Shown here: one piece after another, positions 52,558 to 61,716 of the stretch | How positions within the stretch are numbered: the first letter of the stretch is position 1 | Layout: each line of letters starts with the position of its first letter | Source of the DNA: CAZKEW01 sp964580435 | Lineage (GTDB): Bacteria; Acidobacteriota; Aminicenantia; Aminicenantales; UBA8522 | Reading direction: 5' to 3' | DNA length: 64,000 nt | Assembly: GCA_964580435.1 (NCBI GenBank) | Contig: CAZOKP010000003.1 | Location: 23,287 to 87,286 of the forward strand | Translations under genes and position numbers: made by a program | Notes under the pieces: model-generated | Told to the model about the DNA's origin: nothing | Seen by the model: the letters and a program-made list of their open reading frames with translations, nothing else | Database searches by the model: none

Positions 52558-55212
52558 CTAAGCGCCGATCTTGACCCGCCGCAGCCGGAGCGAGTTAGAA
52601 ACGACGCTGACCGAGCTGAAGGCCATGGCGGCTGAGGCGATAATAGGGTTGAGGAGAATATGGAAGAAAGGATAGAGGACGCCCGCGGCGACCGGGATTC
52701 CCACGACATTGTAGAAAAAAGCCCAGAAAAGGTTTTGTTTGATGATTTTGACCGTCTTTTTGCTTAAAGCGATGGCGGCGGCAACCGCCCGCAGGTCGCC
52801 CCGGATGAGCGTGATATCCGAAGCCTCCATGGCCACGTCCGTACCTGTGCCGATGGAAATCCCGACATCAGCCTGGGCCAGGGCGGGCGCATCATTGATT
52901 CCGTCGCCGACCATGGCCACCTTCTTGCCGGTTTCCTGGAGTTTCTTGATCTCGTGGACCTTGTCCTCCGGAAGGACTTCGGAGATCACCTTCTCGATCC
53001 CGACTTTCCGCGCAATGGCCCCGGCTGTCCTGGGATGATCTCCGGTCAGCATGACCACATCCAGCCCGAGTTTTTTAAGCTTTTCAACAGCTTCGGCAGA
53101 GTTCTCCTTCAGAGTATCCGCGACGGCCAGCAGACCGGCTGCCGCTCCGTCCACGGCGACATAAACGACCGTTTTCCCTTCTCCAGAAAATTCTTCGGCC
53201 CTCTTTTCCCAGTCCCGGATATCTATTCCTCTGTCTCCCATGAGTTTAGCGTTCCCCAGACAGACCTTTTTTCCCGTCACCAGAGCTTCGACACCGTGGC
53301 CTTCAATGGCCTTGAAATCTTCGGCCTCGTCGACGGGCTCGTTCCTCGCCAGTGCTGCCTTCAGAATAGCCTCTCCGAGAGGGTGTTCGGAGAATTTTTC
53401 AGCTGCCGCGGCCAGACGGAGAAGTTCGGCTTCCTGGAAGGACGGGGAAGGAATGATATCGGTAAGTTCAGGTTCTCCCTTGGTCAATGTGCCGGTCTTG
53501 TCGAAAAGGATGGTGTTAACTTTATGAATCGTCTCGAGACTCTCTCCCCCTTTGATGAGAATTCCGTTCTCCGCGCCCTTTCCCGTCCCCACCATGACGG
53601 CGGTGGGAGTTGCCAGTCCCAGGGCACAAGGGCAGGCAATGATCAAAACCGCTACAAAATTGAGCAAGGCCAAGGTCAAAGGTGGAGCCGGCCCAAAATT
53701 AAACCAGATTATGAACGTGGCGATAGCTATGGAGATGACCACAGGCACGAAATAGCCGGAGATGACATCAGCCAGCCTCTGGATCGGAGCTTTGGAGCCT
53801 TGAGCATCCTGGACCAGCCTGATAATCTGCGAAAGAGCCGTATCTTTCCCGACCTTGGTGGCCCGGAAGCGGAAACTCCCGGTCTTGTTCAGCGTGGCGC
53901 CGATCACCTCATCTCCCGGCGCCTTACGCACGGGCATGCTTTCCCCGGTGATCATCGACTCATCGACGGAAGAGCGGCCTTCCTCTACAGTCCCGTCCAC
54001 CGGAATTCTGTCGCCGGGCCGGACGACGACAAGGTCCCCGACAACCACCTCTTCGATGGGAATATCCTTTTCTTCTCCTTCCCTCATCACCCGGGCTGTT
54101 TTGGGCTGAAGCCCCATCAAATTCTTGATCGCCTCGGAAGTCCGCGTTTTCGCCCTGGCCTCGAGAACCCGGCCGAAGAGGATCAGGGCAATGATGAATG
54201 CCGATGTATCGAAATAAACCGACGGTGCAATCCCGGCTTTCTTGAAGAACGACGGAAAGAGTGTAGCCACAACGCTGTAAAGATAGGCGGCCATAGTTCC
54301 CACGGCAATAAGAGTATTCATATCGGCGTTTCGATGGCGGAAAGAGGCCCAGGCTCCTTTCAGGAACGGCCAGCCGATGATGAATTGAACAGGCGTGGCC
54401 AGGGCCCAGAGGACAAGAAAGCTGTTCAAGAACCGGGGAACCCAGGGGAACCAATGGTCCATGCTACCGAGGAAGATAATGACGGCAAGGATAATGCCGC
54501 CCCCAAATCGAAGCTTCAGCTTCTTGTACTCTTTCTTGCGGATGGCCTGTTCGAGGTCTTCTCCCTCTCCCTCCCCGGCCACATCGAGGACTTTATAACC
54601 TGTTCGTTCGATCTCGCGCTTGATCTCTCCCAGGTTTGTCTCCGAGGGCAGATATTCCACTCTGACCTTTCCGGTAGCCAGGTTAACGACAGCTTTGGCC
54701 ACGCCTCGAATCTCGATTAGAGCCTTTTCAATTTTCTGGACACACGATGCGCAGACGATGCCATCGATGGGAATCTCGACAGTCACCGTACCGACCTCAT
54801 AGCCTATTTTCCGGATCGTGGAGATGAAGTCCCGCGGTTTAGCGACCCGGGGATTGAAGAGAACCGTGGCCCGGGACGTGGCCAAGTTGACGCTGGCTTT
54901 CTCCACCCCCGCGAGGAGGGCGAGGTTTTTCTGAATATTGAGGGCGCAGCTGGCGCAGCTCATCCCGCGGATAGGAAGGTCGATCTGCTCTCGGGTCGAA
55001 TCCCCGTTTTTTTGGGCAGCGCCCTTCTCCGCCTTTCCGGCGTCGGGCGGATCCGGCGGGCCGTCCGAGGCAGGGAGGTATTTCTCGGGGTTTTGGTCGA
55101 ACTTTCTCTTGCAGTATTCAGAACAAAAAAAATACTTTTTCCCTCTATATTCAGAAACTGCGGCCGCTTTGCCTTCTTCCACGTCCATGCCGCAGACGAC
55201 ATCCCGCGCCAT
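52558..55212 (-). CDS. copA: Copper-exporting P1B-type ATPase with YHS and two HMA domains
   Basis: An 884-residue protein. Order: YHS-like domain (about 5-46; VCGMDVEEGK, YFFCSEYCKRKF), HMA 1 (about 77-145; GMSCASC), HMA 2 (about 150-215; GIVCASC), eight membrane helices, the CPC metal site in IIACPCALGLATPTA (near 527), the phosphorylated Asp in DKTGTLTKGE (near 572), SEHPLG, and GDGINDAPALAQAD. This is the CopA pattern for Cu(I) export. The promoter (TTGACA, 16 bp, TAAAAT) contains a near-perfect copy of the Rrf2-type operator. A cupredoxin gene follows by 10 bp. Confidence 0.95.
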   Translation of the reverse strand: MARDVVCGMDVEEGKAAAVSEYRGKKYFFCSEYCKRKFDQNPEKYLPASDGPPDPPDAGKAEKGAAQKNGDSTREQIDLPIRGMSCASCALNIQKNLALLAGVEKASVNLATSRATVLFNPRVAKPRDFISTIRKIGYEVGTVTVEIPIDGIVCASCVQKIEKALIEIRGVAKAVVNLATGKVRVEYLPSETNLGEIKREIERTGYKVLDVAGEGEGEDLEQAIRKKEYKKLKLRFGGGIILAVIIFLGSMDHWFPWVPRFLNSFLVLWALATPVQFIIGWPFLKGAWASFRHRNADMNTLIAVGTMAAYLYSVVATLFPSFFKKAGIAPSVYFDTSAFIIALILFGRVLEARAKTRTSEAIKNLMGLQPKTARVMREGEEKDIPIEEVVVGDLVVVRPGDRIPVDGTVEEGRSSVDESMITGESMPVRKAPGDEVIGATLNKTGSFRFRATKVGKDTALSQIIRLVQDAQGSKAPIQRLADVISGYFVPVVISIAIATFIIWFNFGPAPPLTLALLNFVAVLIIACPCALGLATPTAVMVGTGKGAENGILIKGGESLETIHKVNTILFDKTGTLTKGEPELTDIIPSPSFQEAELLRLAAAAEKFSEHPLGEAILKAALARNEPVDEAEDFKAIEGHGVEALVTGKKVCLGNAKLMGDRGIDIRDWEKRAEEFSGEGKTVVYVAVDGAAAGLLAVADTLKENSAEAVEKLKKLGLDVVMLTGDHPRTAGAIARKVGIEKVISEVLPEDKVHEIKKLQETGKKVAMVGDGINDAPALAQADVGISIGTGTDVAMEASDITLIRGDLRAVAAAIALSKKTVKIIKQNLFWAFFYNVVGIPVAAGVLYPFFHILLNPIIASAAMAFSSVSVVSNSLRLRRVKIGA

Positions 55213-55264
55213 TTTTTCTCCTTTCTTCAGGGCCGGCTTCTGAGCGCTGCGCTATTTCTTTTCC

Positions 55265-55292
55265 ATTTTATAGGTTCCATAAAATATGTCAA
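55265..55292 (-). promoter_or_regulatory. copA promoter containing Rrf2-type operator (site 4)
   Basis: On the minus strand TTGACA (55287-55292) and TAAAAT (55265-55270) are separated by 16 bp. TTATGGAACCTATAA (55268-55282) fills the spacer and the -10, matching the consensus at 14 of 15 positions, in the same orientation relative to the gene as the other sites. Confidence 0.65.
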
Positions 55293-55351
55293 TGATAGGC
55301 GCCGCCGGAAGCATTCCAATTCCGTGATAGTCCTACGCTAATAGAAGGGGA

Positions 55352-55466
55352 GGGTGGCGTGGTTCGGGGGACCCCCGCCGCCCCGAGCGTTTGATGCCCC
55401 GGTCTTTGGCTCTGGAAACAACATGATTGACCGCGAGGGCGCCGGGGGTGAACCGCGACAGGACCC
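55352..55466 (+). repeat. Structured intergenic element, copy B
   Basis: It starts GGGTGGCGTGGTTC and ends GAACCGCGACAGGACCC. The pair GTGGTTC/GAACCGC includes one wobble, and GGGT/ACCC closes the ends. ACCCCCG and CGGGGGT inside can extend the stem, while CGGGGGACCCCCG can instead fold on itself. CCCCGAGCGTTTGATGCC and CCGCGAGG are shared with copy A. It lies between divergent copA and yebC. Confidence 0.75.
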
Positions 55467-55570
55467 GCCCCCATCACGGAAATGGAGAGGCAATCGGCAC
55501 CGCTCTACGATTTGCATGGACACTTAAATTTGTGCTAAAATTTCGGCGAGCAAGGCCAGAAGGAGAAGAT

Positions 55571-56320
55571 ATGTCCGGACATTCAAAATGGCATTCCATC
55601 AAACATAAAAAGGCGGCCGCTGACGCCAAGAGGGGGAAACTCTTCACCAAGATTATCCGGGAGTTGAGCATCGCAGCGCGGACGGGCGGTGGAGATACCG
55701 AAGCCAATGCACGCCTGCGCAAAGCGATCAGCGACGCCAAGGCCGTCAACATGCCAGCCGACAACATTAAGCGGGCGATCATGAAAGGAACGGGCCAGCT
55801 GGAAGGGGCCTCCATCGATGAGGTCAACTACGAAGGCTACGGCCCCGGGGGCGTGGCGATTTATGTCGAAGCGCTATCGGACAACAAGAACCGGACGGTC
55901 TCGGAGATCCGGCACATCTTCACCAAGAATGGCGGCCGGATGGGAGAGTCCGGCTGCGTCGCCTGGATGTTCAAACGGAGAGGATATATCATCGTCGAAC
56001 GGTCCAAGGCTTCCGAAGAGAAGCTCCTGGATATCGTCCTTTCCAGCGGCGCAGAGGACCTGAGGGAAGACGGGAGCAACTACGAGATTCTCACTCCCCC
56101 GGAAAATTTTGAAGCGGTCGTCGAAGCCTTGAAGCAGAATAACGTGGAAATGGACTCCGCCGAAATCGGCTACATTCCCCAGACCTATGTCAAGCTCGAG
56201 GGGAAACAGGCCCAGCAACAGCTCCGTCTCATGGAGGAGCTCGAGGACCATGACGATGTCCAGCACGTCTGGGCCAACTTCGACATCGACGAAGCGGAGA
56301 TCGCCAGCTTTTCAGGCTGA
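55571..56320 (+). CDS. YebC/PmpR family regulator (TACO1-like)
   Basis: A 249-residue protein beginning MSGHSKWHSIKHKKAAADAK, the invariant start of the family, after AGGAGAAGAT. It continues with ARTGGGDTEANARLR, PADNIKRAIMKG and GESGCVAWMFKRRGYI. YebC-like proteins act as transcription regulators or help translation of proline-rich stretches. The placement directly before ruvC is common in bacteria. Readings starting further upstream would pass through element B and are rejected. Confidence 0.95.
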   Translation: MSGHSKWHSIKHKKAAADAKRGKLFTKIIRELSIAARTGGGDTEANARLRKAISDAKAVNMPADNIKRAIMKGTGQLEGASIDEVNYEGYGPGGVAIYVEALSDNKNRTVSEIRHIFTKNGGRMGESGCVAWMFKRRGYIIVERSKASEEKLLDIVLSSGAEDLREDGSNYEILTPPENFEAVVEALKQNNVEMDSAEIGYIPQTYVKLEGKQAQQQLRLMEELEDHDDVQHVWANFDIDEAEIASFSG

Positions 56321-56328
56321 AAGCATTC

Positions 56329-56841
56329 ATGAGGGTTCTCGGCATCGACCCCAGCAGCCAGTCCACAGGGTTTGGCATTATCGAGCATAGCGATAATCAA
56401 TATATCGTTCAGGCTTTCGGAACCATCAAGCCCTCCCGCCGTCGGCCCTTCCATGAGAAGCTGAACGAGATCAAGGAGCGCTTGGAGGAGCTCATCAAAG
56501 CCTACGCCCCGGAGGATGTGGCTATCGAAAATCCTTTTTATGCCCAGAACATCAAGACCGCTCTCGTTCTCGGCCAGGTGAGAGGGGCAGTGCTTGTGGC
56601 CGTGGCTTCCAGCCGATGCTCTCTCTTTGAATACTCTGCCCTGGAAATTAAAAAAGCAGTCACAGGCTATGGCCAGGCCGAGAAGCAGCAAGTCGGCACG
56701 ATGGTCAGAGCATTGCTCAATATCGGAGATGAATTCTTGGAGCCGGATGCCTCCGACGCTCTGGCTGCCGCCTACTGTCATCTCAATACCCGGCTGTTCC
56801 AGCAAAAAGTTGAAGAGTCCACCTCAAGAGGGAGACGATGA
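56329..56841 (+). CDS. ruvC: Holliday junction endonuclease
   Basis: A 170-residue RuvC: VLGIDPSSQSTGFGI (first catalytic Asp), VAIENPFYAQNIKTALVLGQ (Glu), and the final PDASDALAAAYCH with the closing Asp pair. It cuts four-way DNA junctions. It starts 8 bp after yebC and overlaps ruvA by 4 bp, so yebC-ruvC-ruvA-ruvB is one operon. Confidence 0.95.
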   Translation: MRVLGIDPSSQSTGFGIIEHSDNQYIVQAFGTIKPSRRRPFHEKLNEIKERLEELIKAYAPEDVAIENPFYAQNIKTALVLGQVRGAVLVAVASSRCSLFEYSALEIKKAVTGYGQAEKQQVGTMVRALLNIGDEFLEPDASDALAAAYCHLNTRLFQQKVEESTSRGRR

Positions 56842-57425
56842 TCGGCTATCTCAGGGGAAATCTCATTCAGAAAACGCCTCAATCCGTGGTTGTGGATATC
56901 GCCGGAGTCGGCTACTCCGTGGCCATTCCCCTGTCCACTTATTTCAAACTCGGCGAAGAAAACAGTTCGGTTGAACTCTACATATATACTCATCTCACGG
57001 ACAATGCTCTGGCCCTTTACGGGTTCTCGACCAAGGAAGAAAAAGACCTTTTTTTGAAGCTCATCGATATCTCGGGAATCGGGCCCAAGCTGGCTCTGAA
57101 CGTCCTGTCCGGGATCGGCCCGGCCGAGCTCGAAGAAGCCGTGCAGCACAGCGATATCGCCAGGATCACTCTCATCCCGGGGGTCGGGAAGAAAACGGCC
57201 ATGCGAATCGCCCTCGAGCTTCAGGAAAAGATGGAGAAAAAAGAGAAGCTTCTCCGCGGCAAGGGCTCCAAGGAACGGGAAGACCTTATTTCCACTCTGA
57301 TGAACCTGGGATTCAGGAGAAAGGAAGTAGAAGAGGTGGTCGACCAGACCATCAAGACGTTTACGTCAACTGCGGGGATCGAGAAGCTCCTCCGAGAATG
57401 CCTGAAAAAGATGGCGAAAATATGA
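56838..57425 (+). CDS. ruvA: Holliday junction branch migration protein, DNA-binding subunit
   Basis: A 195-residue RuvA: OB domain start MIGYLRGNLIQKTPQSVVVD, two helix-hairpin-helix motifs (LIDISGIGPKLALNVLSG and ITLIPGVGKKTAMRIALEL) and the C-terminal domain III that touches RuvB (STLMNLGFRRKEVEEVV). It holds the junction open while RuvB pumps DNA. It overlaps both neighbours by 4 bp. Confidence 0.95.
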   Translation: MIGYLRGNLIQKTPQSVVVDIAGVGYSVAIPLSTYFKLGEENSSVELYIYTHLTDNALALYGFSTKEEKDLFLKLIDISGIGPKLALNVLSGIGPAELEEAVQHSDIARITLIPGVGKKTAMRIALELQEKMEKKEKLLRGKGSKEREDLISTLMNLGFRRKEVEEVVDQTIKTFTSTAGIEKLLRECLKKMAKI

Positions 57426-58468
57426 ACGACGAAAAGATGACGGCAATCCTGACGCCTGTCCGGACCAAAGAAGACCTGCCGTTCGAAGATAGCCTGAGGC
57501 CGAGGACGTTCGAGGAGTTCATCGGCCAGGAGACGATCAAGGCCAATCTGCGGATCTTCATCGAAGCCGCCAAGAAAAGGGAGGAGCAGCTCGACCATGT
57601 TCTTCTTTATGGCCCCCCCGGTCTGGGAAAGACGAGTCTCGCCTACCTCATCGCCAAGGAATTGGGTGTGGGCATCAAGCCGACCGCCGGCCCGGTCATC
57701 GAAAGGACGGGCGACCTCTCCGCCATCCTGACCAACATGCAGAAAAAGGAAATCCTCTTTATCGACGAAATCCACCGTCTCCATCCTTCCGTCGAAGAAC
57801 TCCTCTACTCCGCTATGGAAGACTACAGCCTGGATATCATCATCGGCCAGGGGCCGAGCGCTCGCAGCCATAAACTGCAGCTCAAAAAATTCACCTTGGT
57901 CGGAGCAACGACGCGCGCCGGACGGATCACGGCCCCGCTCCGAGGTAGGTTCGGCATCATCCACCGTCTGGATTATTACAGGGATGAGGACCTCGAACAG
58001 ATCATCCGAAGATCCGCCTCGCTCCTTGGCGTGGCCATCGATGACAAAGGCGCCGAACATATCGCCCGCCGTTCCAGAGGCACGCCGCGGGTGGCCAACC
58101 GTCTCCTGCGAAGAGTGAGGGACTACGCCGATGTCAAAGCCGACGGCTGCATCACGGCCACTGAGGCCCAGAGAGCTTTGGACATGATGGAAGTCGACCA
58201 TCTCGGGCTGGATGAAGTTGACAGGAAAATTCTCCTGACGATCATCGAGAACTTCGGCGGCGGCCCCGTCGGAATCGCCACGATCGCCGCGGCCATCGAT
58301 GAGGAAAAGGACACCATCGAGTCGATCTACGAGCCTTTTTTGATGCGCATCGGCTTCCTGGAAAGGACGATCCGCGGCCGTAAAATTACGCCCAAAGCCT
58401 ATGAACATCTCGGGTTCGCTCCCCCGCCCGCTGCTTCCAATTCTCAGAAAAAGCTGTTTAAAGAATAA
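57422..58468 (+). CDS. ruvB: Holliday junction branch migration ATPase
   Basis: A 348-residue RuvB. The start at 57422 overlaps the ruvA stop (ATGA) and is chosen over one 24 nt upstream. It has Walker A GPPGLGKTSLA, Walker B LFIDEIHRL, sensor region VGATTRAGRI, the arginine-finger RGRFGI and the winged-helix end ITPKAYEHLGF. It drives branch migration with RuvA. It is the last gene before element D and queA. Confidence 0.96.
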   Translation: MNDEKMTAILTPVRTKEDLPFEDSLRPRTFEEFIGQETIKANLRIFIEAAKKREEQLDHVLLYGPPGLGKTSLAYLIAKELGVGIKPTAGPVIERTGDLSAILTNMQKKEILFIDEIHRLHPSVEELLYSAMEDYSLDIIIGQGPSARSHKLQLKKFTLVGATTRAGRITAPLRGRFGIIHRLDYYRDEDLEQIIRRSASLLGVAIDDKGAEHIARRSRGTPRVANRLLRRVRDYADVKADGCITATEAQRALDMMEVDHLGLDEVDRKILLTIIENFGGGPVGIATIAAAIDEEKDTIESIYEPFLMRIGFLERTIRGRKITPKAYEHLGFAPPPAASNSQKKLFKE

Positions 58469-58470
58469 AT

Positions 58471-58563
58471 GGGTCCTGGCGCGGCACTCCCCCGTCCGTC
58501 CTCGCTCAGCCCCCCCCATCCACCCCATTAGCTCCGGCCGAACGGGGGAGCGCCACGACACCC
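58471..58563 (-). repeat. Structured intergenic element, copy D (inverted)
   Basis: Read on the minus strand it starts GGGTGTCGTGGCG and ends CCGCGCCAGGACCC. A 13-bp stem joins 58542-58554 with 58483-58495, with one G-U wobble that exists only in the minus-strand RNA. The stem sequence (GGCGCTCCCCCGT) differs from that of copy C, yet both pair. The loop shares GGCCGGAGC, ATGGGG, a G-run and AGCGAGGACG with copy C. It lies between ruvB and queA, 3 bp after the ruvB stop. Confidence 0.75.
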
Positions 58564-58601
58564 AGTTGTTGAGGAAGGGACATGCGAAAGGTGCAGGTCA
58601 C

Positions 58602-59633
58602 ATGCTGACCTCAGATTTCGACTACATCCTTCCCGCTGATCTCATCGCCCAAAAGCCGCTGCCGCAAAGGGACGAGTCGCGGATGATGGTAGTCGAGCGC
58701 CGGACCGGAGAAATAAGCCATTCGGTTTTCCGTAATCTCCCTGGCTTTCTCCACAAGGGAGACGTCCTTGTTCTGAACAGTGTCAGAGTCATCCCCGCCA
58801 AAGTCTATGGAACAAAAGATGGCCAAGACATCGAGTTTCTTTTTTTGAAGGAAAAAGGTGCAGGCGCCTGGGAAGTCCTGTGCCGCCCGGCAAAAAAGAT
58901 CCAAAAAGGAGACCGAGTTCTTTTCGCCACCGGGTTCGAGGGCCGCGTCTTAGACGTGGAAGCGGAGGGCAAAAGAGTCCTCCGTTTTTCCTCCAGGAAT
59001 GTCCTCGGCCGTCTCCAGAAGACCGGCTTTGCCCCCCTTCCCCCTTATATCAAACGCCCCAAGAAAGACAGCCGTCTCAGGTCGTTCGACCTCGAAAGAT
59101 ACCAGACTGTTTTTGCCCGGAACAAAGGCGCCATTGCCGCACCCACTGCCGGACTCCATTTTACTCCTCAGGTCCTGGAAAAGATAAAAGAACGAGGCGT
59201 GGTCGTCTGTGACATAAACTTGGAGGTGGGGCAGGCGACCTTCCAGCCTGTCCGCGCGGAGCACCTCGAGGACCACAAAATGCTTGAAGAACGCTTCACC
59301 ATAAGCCCGTCGGCCGCCCGAAAAATCAACCTGGCAAAAAAAGAGAAAAGGCCAGTCATGGCTGTCGGGACAACAGTCGTGCGGGCATTGGAGAGCGCCT
59401 CGGGGCCTGATCGAGTGGAGACGGGCACGCAGTCAACCGGCCTTTTTATCTCGCCCGGCTATACCTTTAAGACCGTCGACAGGCTCTTGACCAATTTCCA
59501 TCTGCCTCGGTCAACACTCCTGATGTTGGTCTCGGCCTTTGCCGGGCTCGACCTCATCCACAAAGCCTATACTGAAGCCGTGCGTCAGAGGTACAGATTC
59601 TACAGCTACGGCGACTGCATGCTCATTATTTAG
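58602..59633 (+). CDS. queA: S-adenosylmethionine:tRNA ribosyltransferase-isomerase
   Basis: A 343-residue QueA beginning MLTSDFDYILPADLIAQKPL. It has the family's VLVLNSVRVIPAKVYG, the APTAGLHFTPQVLEKI stretch, VGTTVVRALES and the closing FHLPRSTLLMLVSAFAG. It makes epoxyqueuosine in tRNA. Readings starting further upstream would pass through element D and the ruvB end and are rejected. It is often found near ruv genes in other bacteria. Confidence 0.95.
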   Translation: MLTSDFDYILPADLIAQKPLPQRDESRMMVVERRTGEISHSVFRNLPGFLHKGDVLVLNSVRVIPAKVYGTKDGQDIEFLFLKEKGAGAWEVLCRPAKKIQKGDRVLFATGFEGRVLDVEAEGKRVLRFSSRNVLGRLQKTGFAPLPPYIKRPKKDSRLRSFDLERYQTVFARNKGAIAAPTAGLHFTPQVLEKIKERGVVVCDINLEVGQATFQPVRAEHLEDHKMLEERFTISPSAARKINLAKKEKRPVMAVGTTVVRALESASGPDRVETGTQSTGLFISPGYTFKTVDRLLTNFHLPRSTLLMLVSAFAGLDLIHKAYTEAVRQRYRFYSYGDCMLII

Positions 59634-59708
59634 AAAATTCCTCTTGATAATCGCGCCTTTCTTAGATTATGTTTACTCCCTTCAATAAACGGTTTAAGGA
59701 GTTTTCGG

Positions 59709-61088
59709 ATGAGGCTCGGAAAAAAGAACCCGTCCGGCCAAAAATTTCCTTCTTCGTTCTGGACGGCCAACACCATCGAGCTGTTTGAAAGGGCTGCCTA
59801 TTATTCCATGGCGTCCTTCATGGTGATCTACCTTAACGAAGTCCTGGGCATGAGGCCCACAACGGCGACTTTTCTCAACGGTTCCATCCTTTGGGGGCTG
59901 ATCTATTTTCTGCCTATTCTTTCCGGCACGCTGGCCGACAAGTTCGGCTACAAACGCTCGCTGCGGGTCGCGTTCCTGATGATCTCTCTGGGCTATTTTG
60001 TCATGGGGAACATCCAGAGATTCTGGCCAGCTCTGCTGGGAGCAAGGACTGCCCAGGCCATCGACTACACCGTCCCGGTTGTGCTCGGGATCATTCTCAT
60101 CGGCATGGGTGGGTCCATCGTCAAACCCTGCATCGCAGGCACGATCCAAAAGACATCCGGCACGCGGGCAACCCTGGGGTTCGGCATTTTCTACATGGTC
60201 ATCAATATCGGCTCCATCACCGGCCGCGGCTTCTCCTATTTCATCCGGACGAACCTGGGCATTCCGGCCATTTTCACCTATGCCGCGACCATTTTTGCGC
60301 TTCTTGGGCTGGCGGTCGTCCTGTTTCTTTATAAAGAACCGGAGTATGTAAGCGACGGGAAAAAAGACGACCAAAAGGTCCAAAAAAGGACTCTCGGCCA
60401 AGCTGTTCTCGGCATTTTCATCGTCCTCAGCAACTTGAGGTTCGTCTTTTTCCTTATCGTCATCGGACTCTTTTGGATCCTCTACGTCCAGCTCTATAAC
60501 CTCATGCCTCTTTTCCTCAGGTTTATAGACCCCAACGCGCCTATGGAGCTCTACACCCTGGCCAATCCTGTGATGATCGTGGCTTTACAGCTCGTCGTCA
60601 CCAGGATCGTCAAACGGTGGACTCCCGTGAAATCCATCATTCTGGGAGCCGGCGTCACCACGGCCGGAATGTTGCTCAATGTTCTTCCCCCGCTTTTTCT
60701 CTCTGATTTGTCCCAGAAGGTCAGCTTGGCGGGCCTGGCCGTCCCCGTCGTAGGCATCTTCCTTATCATCTCAATAGCCTCTATGGCGCTCGGCGAGATG
60801 ACGGCTTCCCCCCGCATTTACGAATATATCGGCGGAATCGCCCCCAAAGGCCAAGAGGGATTATACCTTGGGTATGCCAATCTTCCGATTGCCCTCGGAA
60901 GCATCTTCGGCGGACCGCTGGGCGGCCGGCTATTTGAGAAGTTTATCTCCGAGCCGCAGAAAGCCGGGCAAGCGGTCAACCCGGTGGCCATGTGGCTGAT
61001 TATCGCCGCCATGGGAATTCTGTCGATGATCGGCCTGGCCATCTATGACCGGGCTGTGATCAAGAGCCGGAAGCCGGCGGGAATTTGA
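59709..61088 (+). CDS. POT/PTR-type proton-dependent peptide transporter
   Basis: A 459-residue protein with about 12 membrane helices. The POT signature ELFERAAYYSMASF (ExxERxxYY variant) is in the first helix region; GTLADKFGYKRSL is the MFS loop motif A, and GIFYMVINIGSITGRGFSY is a helix-5 stretch of POT proteins. It should import di- or tripeptides with protons. Together with the dipeptide epimerase and M24 peptidase it supports a peptide-using lifestyle. AAGGAG precedes the ATG. Confidence 0.85.
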   Translation: MRLGKKNPSGQKFPSSFWTANTIELFERAAYYSMASFMVIYLNEVLGMRPTTATFLNGSILWGLIYFLPILSGTLADKFGYKRSLRVAFLMISLGYFVMGNIQRFWPALLGARTAQAIDYTVPVVLGIILIGMGGSIVKPCIAGTIQKTSGTRATLGFGIFYMVINIGSITGRGFSYFIRTNLGIPAIFTYAATIFALLGLAVVLFLYKEPEYVSDGKKDDQKVQKRTLGQAVLGIFIVLSNLRFVFFLIVIGLFWILYVQLYNLMPLFLRFIDPNAPMELYTLANPVMIVALQLVVTRIVKRWTPVKSIILGAGVTTAGMLLNVLPPLFLSDLSQKVSLAGLAVPVVGIFLIISIASMALGEMTASPRIYEYIGGIAPKGQEGLYLGYANLPIALGSIFGGPLGGRLFEKFISEPQKAGQAVNPVAMWLIIAAMGILSMIGLAIYDRAVIKSRKPAGI

Positions 61089-61113
61089 CAAAATGTCCCG
61101 GCTGCCTTATAAA
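61085..61113 (+). promoter_or_regulatory. Promoter overlapping the transporter stop
   Basis: TTGACA (61085-61090), 17 bp, TATAAA (61108-61113); it faces the small gene at 61148. Confidence 0.7.
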
Positions 61114-61147
61114 TCTTGACAGGAAAAGAGACGCGTTTGGTCGAACC

Positions 61148-61489
61148 ATGAAAGACGATAAAGACATGGAAGAGAACCTGGCTGACATCCTCTATCCCAG
61201 CACCAAAGCCAAGGAATTCAAGATCACGCTCATTTTCCGGTATAAAATATCCCCGGATTATGAGAGGGCCGTCGACCTGGCTAAAAGAAACCCGACTTAC
61301 AGAGAAGAGGGAGACGGCGAATGGGTCCGCCACTCCGCCACCTTCACGCCGGATGAGGTCGATGACCTCTTTGCTCTATTTAACCTTATTCATGAATGGG
61401 ACGGTACGGAAGTCCTGGTCAATCACAAAAGGATTCCTTACGGCCAGCAGCTCTGGCTGCCTTTGATGTGGTACTACCGGATTAAATAA
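61148..61489 (+). CDS. Conserved-looking small protein, unknown function
   Basis: A 113-residue cytoplasmic protein starting MKDDKDMEENLADILYPSTK. The start is set by the promoter just upstream, which makes a TTG at 61085 impossible. It is mixed alpha/beta with YERAVDLAKRNPTYRE and HEWDGTEVLVNHKRIPYG, and is rich in W and Y toward the end (QQLWLPLMWYYRIK). I do not recognise a family. Codon use is like its neighbours', which supports a real gene. Confidence 0.6.
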   Translation: MKDDKDMEENLADILYPSTKAKEFKITLIFRYKISPDYERAVDLAKRNPTYREEGDGEWVRHSATFTPDEVDDLFALFNLIHEWDGTEVLVNHKRIPYGQQLWLPLMWYYRIK

Positions 61490-61716
61490 GCCAGGCGGAC
61501 ATTTCTCTATGTGAACCGCCCCTTTAGTGAACTTGCCTAGTCGCGCGAGGCGAGGGCGGGACAGGAAAAAGGCTAGTCCTAGAGGCCAAGAATTCCTTCT
61601 GGGATTCACCTCAAGAGGGGATTCCAAGTATAGGGTTCAGAAGACGAATATAATAAAAATTGAATTTTCTTCAAGACAGCCTTATAACGACAACGAAAAA
61701 GGAAAGGAGTCAACCT
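61490..61716. other. Intergenic region before the DUF4382 gene
   Basis: A likely -10 box TATAAT lies near 61651 before the lipoprotein gene, without a clear -35. A short stretch with GCGAGGGCGGGACAGG near 61551 is reminiscent of the 3' part of the structured elements, but no matching 5' part or stem is present. Confidence 0.3.

Noticed and set aside
52954..54720. A 588-codon plus-strand frame opposite copA
   Set aside because: It is antisense to a complete P1B ATPase with all motifs, and has no signals of its own.
61541..61570. A fifth copy of the structured element
   Set aside because: Only a short G-rich piece ending GACAGG matches; the 5' half, the core and the stem are missing.
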